Shown here: positions 1 through 5,670 of the stretch, in pieces | Layout of the letters: each line of letters begins with the position of its first letter | How positions within the stretch are numbered: position 1 is the stretch's first letter | Assembly: GCA_026391115.1 (NCBI GenBank) | Contig: JAPLER010000290.1 | Span: 1 to 5,850, forward strand | Length of the DNA stretch: 5,850 bases | Source: Bacteroidota bacterium | Lineage (GTDB): Bacteria; Bacteroidota; Bacteroidia; Chitinophagales; Chitinophagaceae | Reading direction: 5' to 3' | Notes under the pieces: model-generated | The model's input: only the letters and a program-made list of their open reading frames with translations | The model's database searches: none | Told to the model about the DNA's origin: nothing | Program-made: the position numbers and the translations under genes

Positions 1-565
1 CTGCATCGTTGTATGGAATACCATTTAATGTAACATTAATTCTTGAAGCATCAGTTCCTCTTATTCGCATATAAGTATAGCCAATACCATTACCAGCATC
101 GCTATTAACCAATAAAGATGGTGTTTGATTTAACAATACAGGAATATCATAGCCCTGATTGAGTTGAGCAATATCGCTTTTATTCAAATTAGTTTTTGCA
201 AAAGGGCTTTTATCATTAGCCCTGAGGGAAGTTACTTCAAGTGTTTGTAAAATTTTTCTCAATTTCTCCAATTTAATAGTATCTACTTTTTTTTCATTAC
301 TATCTATAAACCCTCTTAAAATTGCATAAGGTGAATAGGAAATATGAGTTACAAGTAAATAATATTGTTTTTTCTTGAGCTTAAGAGAAAAAGTACCTTC
401 GGTTGATGTAAAGGTTGAGTCGTCATAGCAAGCAACAGTGGCATTTGAAATTGGCAAGTTGGTTTCTGCATCCACAATTGCCCCTTTTAGTAAATACGTT
501 TTTTTTTTTTTATAATTTACTATGGCTAGTAATGCAAATGCATAGATTAAAATTGTTTTTTTCAT
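1..565 (-). CDS. TonB-dependent outer-membrane receptor, N-terminal part (thiamin-related), cut by window edge
   Basis: The frame is open from an ATG at 565-563 to the left edge: 188 codons plus one base, with the C-terminus outside the window. Residues 1-17 resemble a signal peptide (basic MKK, then a hydrophobic stretch). Residues 25-100 look like a carboxypeptidase-D-like regulatory domain (LKGAIVDAETNLPISNATV). From about 109 comes the receptor plug, with LEVTSLRANDKSPFAKTNL, a DIPVLLNQTPS segment, SDAGNGIGYTYMRIRGTD and RINVTLNGIPYNDA. These plug motifs are typical of TonB-dependent receptors that take up small ligands across the outer membrane using TonB energy; the beta-barrel is not seen. 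The leader has a TPP riboswitch and its own promoter, so the ligand is inferred to be thiamin or a precursor, as known for riboswitch-linked receptors in Bacteroidetes. A SusC-type glycan receptor is the alternative, but the riboswitch argues against it. The AAAAATG context without Shine-Dalgarno is usual for the phylum. Four lysines follow the signal core (run of 13 A), which is odd. Confidence 0.9.
   Translation of the reverse strand, partial: MKKTILIYAFALLAIVNYKKKKTYLLKGAIVDAETNLPISNATVACYDDSTFTSTEGTFSLKLKKKQYYLLVTHISYSPYAILRGFIDSNEKKVDTIKLEKLRKILQTLEVTSLRANDKSPFAKTNLNKSDIAQLNQGYDIPVLLNQTPSLLVNSDAGNGIGYTYMRIRGTDASRINVTLNGIPYNDA
499..511 (-). repeat. Homopolymer run of 13 A (coding strand) inside the receptor gene
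   Basis: Thirteen T on the plus strand read as 13 A in the receptor gene and encode Lys19-Lys22 plus the first base of Thr23. As written, the frame continues open. With 12 A the frame would stop after residue 25, and with 14 A after residue 47. The tract is therefore a possible site of slipped-strand or transcriptional slippage. It is also a place where sequencing errors are likely. Confidence 0.9.
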
Positions 566-569
566 TTTT

Positions 570-609
570 GTTTAGTTTAAAAATTTGATAAAAAATTAAT
601 TAACTAAAC
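570..609 (-). promoter_or_regulatory. Leader hairpin directly before the receptor start codon
   Basis: GTTTAGTT at 570-577 and AACTAAAC at 602-609 are perfect inverted repeats (8 bp, 24-nt AT-rich loop). In the minus-strand RNA the stem ends four bases before the AUG at 565. It could affect ribosome access and be part of the TPP riboswitch expression platform. The stem is AT-rich and the loop is large, so stability is modest and the role is inferred. Confidence 0.35.
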
Positions 610-624
610 AGGAAACTTACGTGT

Positions 625-656
625 AGGAAGTAAATAAAATTGTAGCTTACCTTCCC
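625..656 (-). promoter_or_regulatory. Possible alternative (anti-P1) helix of the riboswitch
   Basis: In the minus-strand RNA, GGAAG at 655-651, which belongs to the 3' side of the aptamer (P4 and P1), can pair with CUUCC at 630-626. The pairing extends by U649-A631 and A648-U632 past one bulged G, and by a G656-U625 wobble. This fold and the TPP-bound aptamer exclude each other, as expected of an expression platform. It is read by eye only. Confidence 0.3.
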
Positions 657-725
657 TTCGCAGGCATTATCCTGTTCAGGTTCTACGGGTATTTCTCAGC
701 CAAATTTAATTAGCACCCCGAGGAA
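650..725 (-). promoter_or_regulatory. TPP (thiamin pyrophosphate) riboswitch, THI element
   Basis: Read on the minus strand, the consensus of the TPP aptamer appears in order. CUCGGGGUGC is at 721-713 (5' strand of P1 and P2) and GGCUGAGA at 701-694 (pyrimidine-binding CUGAGA bulge). ACCCGU at 690-685 closes P2, and GAACCUGA is at 683-676. CAGG at 674-671 pairs with CCUG at 664-661 around the conserved AUAAUG (P5), and GCGAAGGGA ends at 653. P1 pairs C723, C722 and U721 with G650, G651 and A652. P3 is very short. The element lies 85 bases before the receptor start and follows a matching promoter, so it most likely reports cellular TPP and lowers receptor expression when TPP is high. There is no obvious U-tract terminator before the start, so control at translation initiation seems more likely; that part is inference. 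Confidence 0.95.
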
Positions 726-732
726 TTGATTG

Positions 733-762
733 CAAATATAGATTGCTGTTTTACATTACAAA
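733..762 (-). promoter_or_regulatory. Bacteroidetes-type promoter for the riboswitch-receptor transcript
   Basis: On the minus strand, TTTG at 762-759 and TATATTTG at 740-733 match the -33 TTTG and -7 TAnnTTTG consensus of Bacteroidetes, with 18 bases between them. Transcription would start near 727, just ahead of the TPP aptamer. The promoter lies between the aptamer and the ridA stop codon at 781, so the receptor can be transcribed independently of ridA. Confidence 0.75.
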
Positions 763-780
763 ATGAAATGAACGAAAACT

Positions 781-1167
781 TTATAAAGTTTCTACTGCAA
801 TCATACTTATTTCAACATTTACATTTTTGGGTAAACCCTTTACTGCAAAAGTTTCTCTTGCAGGATAATTATCTACAAAATATGATGCATAAATTTCATT
901 TACCCTTGCAAATAAATCCATACTTGTAAGTAAAATGGTAGTTTTTACAACGTGTTCAAAACCTAAACCAGCTTCATTTAAAATAGCTTTCAGATTAAGC
1001 ATTACCTGGTGTGCTTCTGCATAAATATTGCTTATTTCGAGCTCGCGTGTTGCAGGCACAATAGCTATTTGCCCACTGATGTATAACATTCCATTGGCTT
1101 TTACTGCTTGATTATAAGGACCAATTGGTGCAGGAGCATTAGTAGTATTTATTATTGTTTTAGACAT
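781..1167 (-). CDS. ridA: RidA family 2-iminobutanoate/2-iminopropanoate deaminase
   Basis: The 128-residue protein has the usual RidA length and matches the family end to end: NAPAPIGPYNQAVKANGMLYISGQI at the start, the VVKTTILL strand in the middle and NYPARETFAVKGLPKNVNVEI near the end. Family active-site positions are present: Tyr18, Ser31, Arg104 (the PAR arginine that holds the imine carboxylate) and Glu119. RidA is a cytosolic trimer that hydrolyses reactive enamines and imines, such as 2-aminoacrylate released by PLP enzymes, to 2-keto acids and ammonia, and so protects PLP enzymes. Residue 41 is Arg where a Gly is common in the P-x-T-G turn; this lies away from the active site and is probably tolerated. 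The gene follows the S4-protein gene on the same strand after 64 bases and has a candidate promoter of its own. Confidence 0.95.
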   Translation of the reverse strand: MSKTIINTTNAPAPIGPYNQAVKANGMLYISGQIAIVPATRELEISNIYAEAHQVMLNLKAILNEAGLGFEHVVKTTILLTSMDLFARVNEIYASYFVDNYPARETFAVKGLPKNVNVEISMIAVETL

Positions 1168-1186
1168 AAATAATGTATTTAATTTT

Positions 1187-1194
1187 CAAATGTA
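1187..1194 (-). promoter_or_regulatory. Candidate -7 promoter element for ridA
   Basis: TACATTTG (minus strand, 1194-1187) fits the Bacteroidetes -7 consensus TAnnTTTG and lies 19 bases before the ridA start. No clear TTTG is found at the matching -33 distance, so only half of the promoter is supported. If it is active, ridA is not solely dependent on the upstream gene. Confidence 0.4.
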
Positions 1195-1231
1195 GTAGAT
1201 GAACAATTCACTAAATAAATTCTTAAAAAAA

Positions 1232-1633
1232 TTATTCAGCAATATCATCATCCATAAAATCTCCAATATCTCTTCTTTGTTTTTTAGTGGGTCTTCCTAT
1301 TTTACTAAGCCTTTTACCAGTATGAAAACTTGGAGCTAAGAAATTCAGATTATCCAAATCTTCCTGTGGTGTAATATCTGCATAATATTTAATAGCTTCG
1401 CTGTAAGCAACTCTTGTATGCAATAATCCTATAACTTGTATCACCCATTTTCTAGCTTCAGTTTTAATTTCATACTCCTCTCCTACATTTACACCTTTGG
1501 CAGGTTTTATGTTGTTGCCTGCACATTTTACTTTTCCTTTTTCACAGGCTTCGGCAGCAGCACTTCTTGTTTTAAAAATTCTAATGCTCCACAAATATTT
1601 ATCAATCCTTAATTTTTCTTTATCTGTACTCAT
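1232..1633 (-). CDS. hslR: S4 domain RNA-binding protein, Hsp15 (HslR)-like
   Basis: A 133-residue protein, the same size as E. coli Hsp15. Residues 8-57 form an S4 RNA-binding domain (LRIDKYLWSIRIFKTRSAAAEACEKGKV, then a KPAKGVNVGEEYEI strand pair). The C-terminal part carries the basic GRPTKKQRRD stretch (113-122) that corresponds to RPDKKERRD in Hsp15, followed by an acidic end. Hsp15 binds 50S subunits with stalled peptidyl-tRNA and helps recycle them; the role here is assigned by family and not from context. The ATG at 1633 gives the normal family start. The gene is divergent from manC, with a 170-base region between the two start codons. The symbol is by similarity; some Bacteroidetes annotations say only RNA-binding S4 domain protein. 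Confidence 0.9.
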   Translation of the reverse strand: MSTDKEKLRIDKYLWSIRIFKTRSAAAEACEKGKVKCAGNNIKPAKGVNVGEEYEIKTEARKWVIQVIGLLHTRVAYSEAIKYYADITPQEDLDNLNFLAPSFHTGKRLSKIGRPTKKQRRDIGDFMDDDIAE

Positions 1634-1759
1634 CCTTTATTTTTTGTAAAAATATTTTATCATTTGCAAATAACTGCAAGACTTATTAAGACTTTTTAAA
1701 TTTAATTTACTTAACAAATAAGTAATCCACATTTTAATTCTAACAGTCGTTAGCTACAC

Positions 1760-1767
1760 TACATTTG
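1760..1767 (+). promoter_or_regulatory. Candidate -7 promoter element for the manC operon
   Basis: TACATTTG fits TAnnTTTG and predicts a transcription start near 1774, about 30 bases before the ATG at 1804. This argues against translation from the in-frame TTG at 1765, which would lie inside the promoter. No convincing TTTG is seen 17-23 bases upstream, so the -33 part is weak. Nothing else clear was found in the rest of the divergent intergenic region 1634-1803. Confidence 0.5.
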
Positions 1768-1803
1768 TTGCATAAAATAATCCCTTTTAATTCTATCAAA
1801 ACA

Positions 1804-2886
1804 ATGAACAAAAATCATTACGTAGCCATTATGGCTGGGGGAATAGGTAGCAGATTTTGGCCAATGAGCAGAACTGCATATCCTAAACAATTTTTAGACA
1901 TTTTAAATAGTGGTAAAACACTTATACAGTGGACGTTTGAGCGTTATGCTAGTTTTATCCCAAAGGAAAATATTTTTGTAGTAACTAGTGATGAATACAC
2001 TGATATTGTAGCAACACAATTGCCAGATATGCCAGTTGAAAATATTTTGGCAGAACCCAGCAAAAAAAATACTGCACCTTGTGTAGCCTATATTGCCTTT
2101 AAACTATTACAACAAAATCCAAATGCAAGTTTAGTGGTTGCACCAAGCGATCATATGATTTTGGACAGTGAAACATTTAAGTCTATTACACAAAAAGCGT
2201 TGGACTTTGTAGATAACAATGAATCATTTATTACGCTTGGTATAAAGCCAACTTATGCCAATACTGGTTATGGTTACATACAATACGATACTACTGCTAT
2301 TGCAGAAGATATTTTTAAAGTAAAAACATTTACCGAAAAACCTAGTTTAGAAATTGCAAAATCGTTTATAGATAGTGGCGACTTTTTATGGAATGCAGGC
2401 ATATTTGTATGGAAAGCAAAAGATGTGGTAAATGAATTTGCTGTACAACAAGCAGAAATGTTTGAATTGTTTGACAATGAAAAACAATATTTTAATACAC
2501 CACAAGAGAAAGAAGCTATTGGCAGAATTTATCCTCAATGTACTAGCATTTCTATAGACTTTGCTATTATGGAAAAAGCAAAAAGTGTATGCGTTATTCC
2601 AAGCAGTTTTGGATGGAGTGATTTAGGAACGTGGAACAGTGCTTTTGATAATTTAGACAAAGATTATTTTGGCAACGCAGTAGCTAGCGATAGTACTATT
2701 GTTATTGATGCTACTAAATGTATGGTAAGTGCACCAAAAGGTAAAGTTGTTGTATTACAAGGTTTAGATGATTTTATTATTGTAGATACAAAAGATGCAT
2801 TATTGATTTGTAAAAAAGAAAAAGAACAAGATATTAAGCAATATGTTGCAGAAGTAAAACGCAACAAAGGCGATAAATATTTGTAA
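1804..2886 (+). CDS. manC: Mannose-1-phosphate guanylyltransferase (GDP-mannose pyrophosphorylase)
   Basis: The protein is 360 residues from the ATG at 1804. It makes GDP-mannose from mannose-1-phosphate and GTP, the activated sugar for mannose-, fucose- or rhamnose-containing glycans. The nucleotidyltransferase signature MAGGIGSRFWPMSR with YPKQF occupies residues 10-30. Further family motifs are EPSKKNTAP (84-92), APSDH (113-117, metal and nucleotide site), GYGYI (155-159), FTEKPS (176-181), FLWNAGIFVW (194-203) and FGWSDLGTW (269-277). The C-terminus has the short left-handed-helix region of single-domain enzymes and lacks the phosphomannose isomerase domain of bifunctional AlgA/ManC proteins. 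A TTG 39 bases upstream in frame would add 13 residues, but these are not family-like and overlap the promoter. The stop codon overlaps the next gene's ATG, so the two are co-transcribed. Confidence 0.95.
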   Translation: MNKNHYVAIMAGGIGSRFWPMSRTAYPKQFLDILNSGKTLIQWTFERYASFIPKENIFVVTSDEYTDIVATQLPDMPVENILAEPSKKNTAPCVAYIAFKLLQQNPNASLVVAPSDHMILDSETFKSITQKALDFVDNNESFITLGIKPTYANTGYGYIQYDTTAIAEDIFKVKTFTEKPSLEIAKSFIDSGDFLWNAGIFVWKAKDVVNEFAVQQAEMFELFDNEKQYFNTPQEKEAIGRIYPQCTSISIDFAIMEKAKSVCVIPSSFGWSDLGTWNSAFDNLDKDYFGNAVASDSTIVIDATKCMVSAPKGKVVVLQGLDDFIIVDTKDALLICKKEKEQDIKQYVAEVKRNKGDKYL

Positions 2887-3101
2887 TGAAAAATACTCCA
2901 CATTGGCAACTGCTACTATTACTTTATTTTGTAATTGTAGCAGTTCCTGTTTATACAGCACATATTTGGCTAAAGAAAAAATTGTTGCTCTATAGAAGCT
3001 TCAAAAACTTACTCATCTATTTTGTAGTGGTTATTTCTATTGCTTTTGCAATGAATTTTGCAACAATGTTTATTTACTTCAATTTTATTTTTAAGCAATA
3101 G
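2886..3101 (+). CDS. Small two-helix membrane protein of unknown function
   Basis: I do not recognise this 71-residue protein. It has a hydrophobic segment at about residues 8-28, a basic linker (LKKKLLLYRSFK, 29-40) and a second hydrophobic segment at about 42-69, so it is probably a hairpin in the inner membrane with the basic loop on the cytoplasmic side. Its ATG overlaps the manC stop as TAATG, which suggests translational coupling and a real gene despite its size. Its stop lies three bases from the stop of the convergent MBOAT gene. The function cannot be read from the sequence; pairing with a GDP-mannose enzyme allows, but does not show, a role at the membrane in glycan synthesis. Confidence 0.7.
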   Translation: MKNTPHWQLLLLLYFVIVAVPVYTAHIWLKKKLLLYRSFKNLLIYFVVVISIAFAMNFATMFIYFNFIFKQ

Positions 3102-3104
3102 AAC

Positions 3105-4577
3105 TTAAAACTGTAGATATATAGGTTGTATATCTACTTTTAAAAAAGCATACAGAAAGATAAAAATAAAAAAGATAAACATATAGCCTAGCAACCCTTC
3201 TTGCTTAAGTTGAAACATTGATTTATCTATTACTTTCTTAGGTATAAACTGTATCAATAAACCCAATAGAATCATTAATATTACTAAATAATAATGTTGC
3301 CAAAAAGCCACAAAAGTATTGGCACCAAATTGCTTTTTTATTTGCGAAAAAATGATTTTGGCAGTAGCCATATCTTTTGCCTTAAAAAATATCCAGGCAA
3401 TACACACAAATTGAAATGTAACAAACCACGCAAAGAAGTTGTATAATCTACTTTGTTTAAACTTGTGTAAAACTGCACTAGATTTTTGTACCCATAACTT
3501 ATGAATTGCCAATGCACAGCCGTGCATTAAACCCCAAATAATAAAAGTAAAACTAGCACCGTGCCACAAGCCACCAATCAACATTGTAATAATTAAGTTC
3601 AGGTATTTTCTTACAACACCTTTTCTATTGCCACCAAGTGGTATGTATAAATAATCTTTAAGCCAAGAAGAAAGGGATATGTGCCAACGCTTCCAAAAGT
3701 CAGTAATATTGGTGCTGGTATAGGGCAAATTAAAATTATCTGGAATATCAAAACCCAGCCATTTTGCCAAGCCAATAGCAATATTGGTATAGCCACTAAA
3801 ATCGCAATAGATAACCACTGCAAAACCATAAGCTGCAAACAAACATTCTAAACCCGTAAAACGTTGTGGCTCATCAAAAACATATGATACGAAATTGCTG
3901 TAAATAAAATCGGAGATAATTAGTTTTTTAAACAACCCAGATATAATCAAATAAAACCCTTTGGCAAAATCATCATTACTTACATAATATGGCTTAGATA
4001 TTTGAGGCAAAAAATCTGATGCCCTTACAATGGGCCCCATCACCAATTTTGGAAAGAATGATAGAAACAACAAATAATCTGCAAAGCGGCTTGCTGGTAA
4101 TATTTTTCTATGATAGACATCTACCATATAACTGATGCTTTCAAATGTATAAAACGAAATACCAACAAGTGTTACAACCTTTAATGGCTGTGTTTTTAAA
4201 CCTACTATATCGTAATATGTATTGAGTAAAAAGTTAAAATATTTAAAATACACCAACAGACCAATATTAAAACAAAGCCCCACCCACAACAGTATTTTTT
4301 TACTTCGTTTACTAGGTACTTCGTAAATAAGGTTGCCAATAAAATAATCTGCCACAGCACTTGCCACTACCAATAAAACATATACTCCTGCTGATTTATA
4401 AAAGAAATACAAACTAAATAAACAAAACAACCAAGTGCGAACTTTATAGTTGTTTCTACAATAATAGTAGCAAGAAATAAATATGGCAAAGTAGAAAATA
4501 AAAAAGCCATTATTAAACAACAAAGGGTCGTTCTCGTTGTATAAAAATTGTTGTAATAATGCTTTAAAGTCAATCAC
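3105..4577 (-). CDS. MBOAT family membrane-bound O-acyltransferase (DltB/AlgI-like)
   Basis: A 490-residue multi-pass membrane protein of normal length for AlgI/DltB relatives. The conserved core is present: TDFWKRWHISLSSWLKDYLYIPLGG at about 292-316, with His299, and MLIGGLWHGASFTFIIWG with the invariant MBOAT histidine at 339. The N-terminus (NDPLLFNNGFFIFYF) and the segment LLFLSFFPKLVMGPIVRASDFLPQI are typical of Bacteroidetes members. Such proteins move acyl groups, often acetyl, across or at the inner membrane onto an exported glycan, usually together with a periplasmic SGNH/AlgX-type partner, which is not in this window. The substrate is unknown. The gene has its own candidate promoter and sits downstream of a second acyltransferase gene. 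Its last codons contain a palindrome that probably serves as a terminator for the convergent genes. Confidence 0.93.
   Translation of the reverse strand: MIDFKALLQQFLYNENDPLLFNNGFFIFYFAIFISCYYYCRNNYKVRTWLFCLFSLYFFYKSAGVYVLLVVASAVADYFIGNLIYEVPSKRSKKILLWVGLCFNIGLLVYFKYFNFLLNTYYDIVGLKTQPLKVVTLVGISFYTFESISYMVDVYHRKILPASRFADYLLFLSFFPKLVMGPIVRASDFLPQISKPYYVSNDDFAKGFYLIISGLFKKLIISDFIYSNFVSYVFDEPQRFTGLECLFAAYGFAVVIYCDFSGYTNIAIGLAKWLGFDIPDNFNLPYTSTNITDFWKRWHISLSSWLKDYLYIPLGGNRKGVVRKYLNLIITMLIGGLWHGASFTFIIWGLMHGCALAIHKLWVQKSSAVLHKFKQSRLYNFFAWFVTFQFVCIAWIFFKAKDMATAKIIFSQIKKQFGANTFVAFWQHYYLVILMILLGLLIQFIPKKVIDKSMFQLKQEGLLGYMFIFFIFIFLYAFLKVDIQPIYLQF
3113..3141. terminator. Hairpin terminator between convergent genes, inside the MBOAT coding end
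   Basis: GTAGATATA (3113-3121) and TATATCTAC (3129-3137) form a perfect 9-bp stem with a 7-nt loop, 11 bases after the stop of the 71-residue gene. On the plus strand TTTT follows; on the minus strand the stem is followed by CAGTTTT. It probably ends the manC transcript and may work in both directions. The T-tracts are short and the stem is AT-rich, so efficiency is uncertain. Confidence 0.65.
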
Positions 4578-4603
4578 TAAATGGGCAGTTTTTATTGATG
4601 TGC

Positions 4604-4637
4604 CAAATATAGTTTTGATTGATATTGCAGTAGCAAA
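4604..4637 (-). promoter_or_regulatory. Candidate promoter for the MBOAT gene
   Basis: On the minus strand TATATTTG (4611-4604) matches the -7 TAnnTTTG element exactly and TTTG (4637-4634) lies upstream with a 22-base spacer, within the range reported for the phylum but on the long side. Transcription would start near 4597, about 20 bases before the ATG. The MBOAT gene can thus be expressed separately from the upstream acyltransferase gene. Confidence 0.55.
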
Positions 4638-4639
4638 GA

Positions 4640-4673
4640 GTTATTCACGAAAAATTATAGTGAATTTAATAAC
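4640..4673 (-). terminator. Weak hairpin after the acyltransferase-3 gene
   Basis: Immediately after the stop codon, GTTATTCAC (4640-4648) is complementary to GTGAA (4660-4664) plus TAAC (4670-4673), with a 5-base bulge. It is AT-rich and is not followed by a long T-run, so it is at best a weak terminator; an RNA processing or stability hairpin is also possible. Confidence 0.3.
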
Positions 4674-5651
4674 CTAACTATACTTAAACAATTTATCTTT
4701 TAATTTTAGAATAGGCTTTTCAAAATAATTAAAAGAAAAGTGTGCTAATACAATTGATAGCAAAGTATAAATAGGTAATTTAATTATCCAGGAATTATAT
4801 TTTAAAGCAGCCAATTTACCCATTGCTGCAAAATTTATTTTATTCCATAATGGGTCAAAACAATACTCTGTTAAATATGCTCCCAAAGGAAAATGAAATA
4901 TATAAACACCATAAATAATAAACAAAGAACATATAGGGCAAATAATGAATTGAAATGCACTATCGTTTGAAAGCAATAAGGTTAATATTAATATTACAAA
5001 TACACTAATTTCAGTTATTTTGTTTTCTAAAAGTTTAATAGGCACTTTGTTTTGCTGTATTAAAAAAGCACCAACTGCACCCATTACTAAAGAATATGCT
5101 CTAGGAAATAACCCAGAGACATTATAAGGCTCAATTGATGGAAATATATGTAAGCTAAACTGTAAGCCACATATTATTAGGATGGCTATAAATAATATTT
5201 GCAATGCCATTTTATTGGCTCTAAATAACAACATTAATATAGGCCAGAATAAATAAAACTGTTCCTCTACACTTAAGCTCCAAAAATGAGAGGCACTGTT
5301 CGCTCGTATTTGGTATTTAACCCAAGCATAGTTATAAGTATAGGTTAAAAAATTGAAAATATATTGTTGCACAAACGGATGATGCAATAGATATAAAATA
5401 GCCACTACTGCATAATACAAAGGAAAAATACGCAATGTTCTACGCCCCAAAAACTTTTTATAAGCAGTGCCAAATGGCTCTTTGGTATTAATTAAAATTC
5501 CTGTAATTAAAAAACCACTAATAGTAAAAAACAAATCCACCCCATAAAAACCAGCTTCAAAATACCTGCCTATTGCTGTGGCAAAATGCTCTATTAATAC
5601 AAAAAATACAGCAATAAACCTTAAGCCATCTATTTGTTTTATGTGTTTCAT
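4674..5651 (-). CDS. Acyltransferase 3 family (OafA/YrhL-like) O-acyltransferase
   Basis: A 325-residue integral membrane protein with the full acyltransferase-3 pattern. It starts KQIDGLRFIAVFFVLIEH with His22, the candidate catalytic histidine of the family. GVDLFFTISGFLITG follows at 37-51, then RRTLRIFPLYY at 70-80 and HFWSLSVEEQFYLFWP at 122-137. The remaining part is a series of hydrophobic helices without a C-terminal SGNH domain, so this is the single-domain form. The family transfers acyl groups, commonly acetyl, to sugars of O-antigen, capsule, exopolysaccharide or peptidoglycan, or to small glycosides. The substrate here is not readable. The start at 5651 gives the usual short N-terminal tail. 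The gene lies 96 bases upstream of the MBOAT gene on the same strand; no exact -7 consensus was found upstream of it. Confidence 0.93.
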   Translation of the reverse strand: MKHIKQIDGLRFIAVFFVLIEHFATAIGRYFEAGFYGVDLFFTISGFLITGILINTKEPFGTAYKKFLGRRTLRIFPLYYAVVAILYLLHHPFVQQYIFNFLTYTYNYAWVKYQIRANSASHFWSLSVEEQFYLFWPILMLLFRANKMALQILFIAILIICGLQFSLHIFPSIEPYNVSGLFPRAYSLVMGAVGAFLIQQNKVPIKLLENKITEISVFVILILTLLLSNDSAFQFIICPICSLFIIYGVYIFHFPLGAYLTEYCFDPLWNKINFAAMGKLAALKYNSWIIKLPIYTLLSIVLAHFSFNYFEKPILKLKDKLFKYS

Positions 5652-5670
5652 TTGGTAAAAATATGGTTAC

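Noticed and set aside
1..565. SusC-type glycan receptor of a polysaccharide utilisation locus
   Set aside because: The TPP riboswitch gives a more specific regulator, and no SusD-like gene or glycoside hydrolase is in the window, although the left side is not visible.
726..929. Open frame on the plus strand (67 codons)
   Set aside because: It lies antisense to ridA and across the receptor promoter, has no recognisable protein features, and its start falls at the edge of the riboswitch on the other strand.
1647..1654. TATTTTTA (minus) as a -7 element for the S4-protein gene
   Set aside because: It lacks the final G of TAnnTTTG, sits almost on the start codon, and is expected by chance in such AT-rich sequence.
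1765..1803. TTG start at 1765 giving a 13-residue longer ManC
   Set aside because: The TTG is part of the TACATTTG promoter element, so it would not be in the transcript, and the family start motif follows the ATG at 1804 closely.
2274..2477. Minus-strand open frame inside manC
   Set aside because: It is fully antisense to strongly conserved guanylyltransferase motifs, and its low-complexity translation resembles no family.
2664..2909. Minus-strand open frame over the end of manC
   Set aside because: It is antisense to the manC C-terminus and the start of the small membrane gene, with no promoter or protein signature of its own.
3611..4573. Two further minus-strand frames within the MBOAT gene (3611-3838 and 4367-4573)
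   Set aside because: They are other-frame readings of AT-rich membrane-protein coding sequence, and the MBOAT frame holds all conserved motifs.
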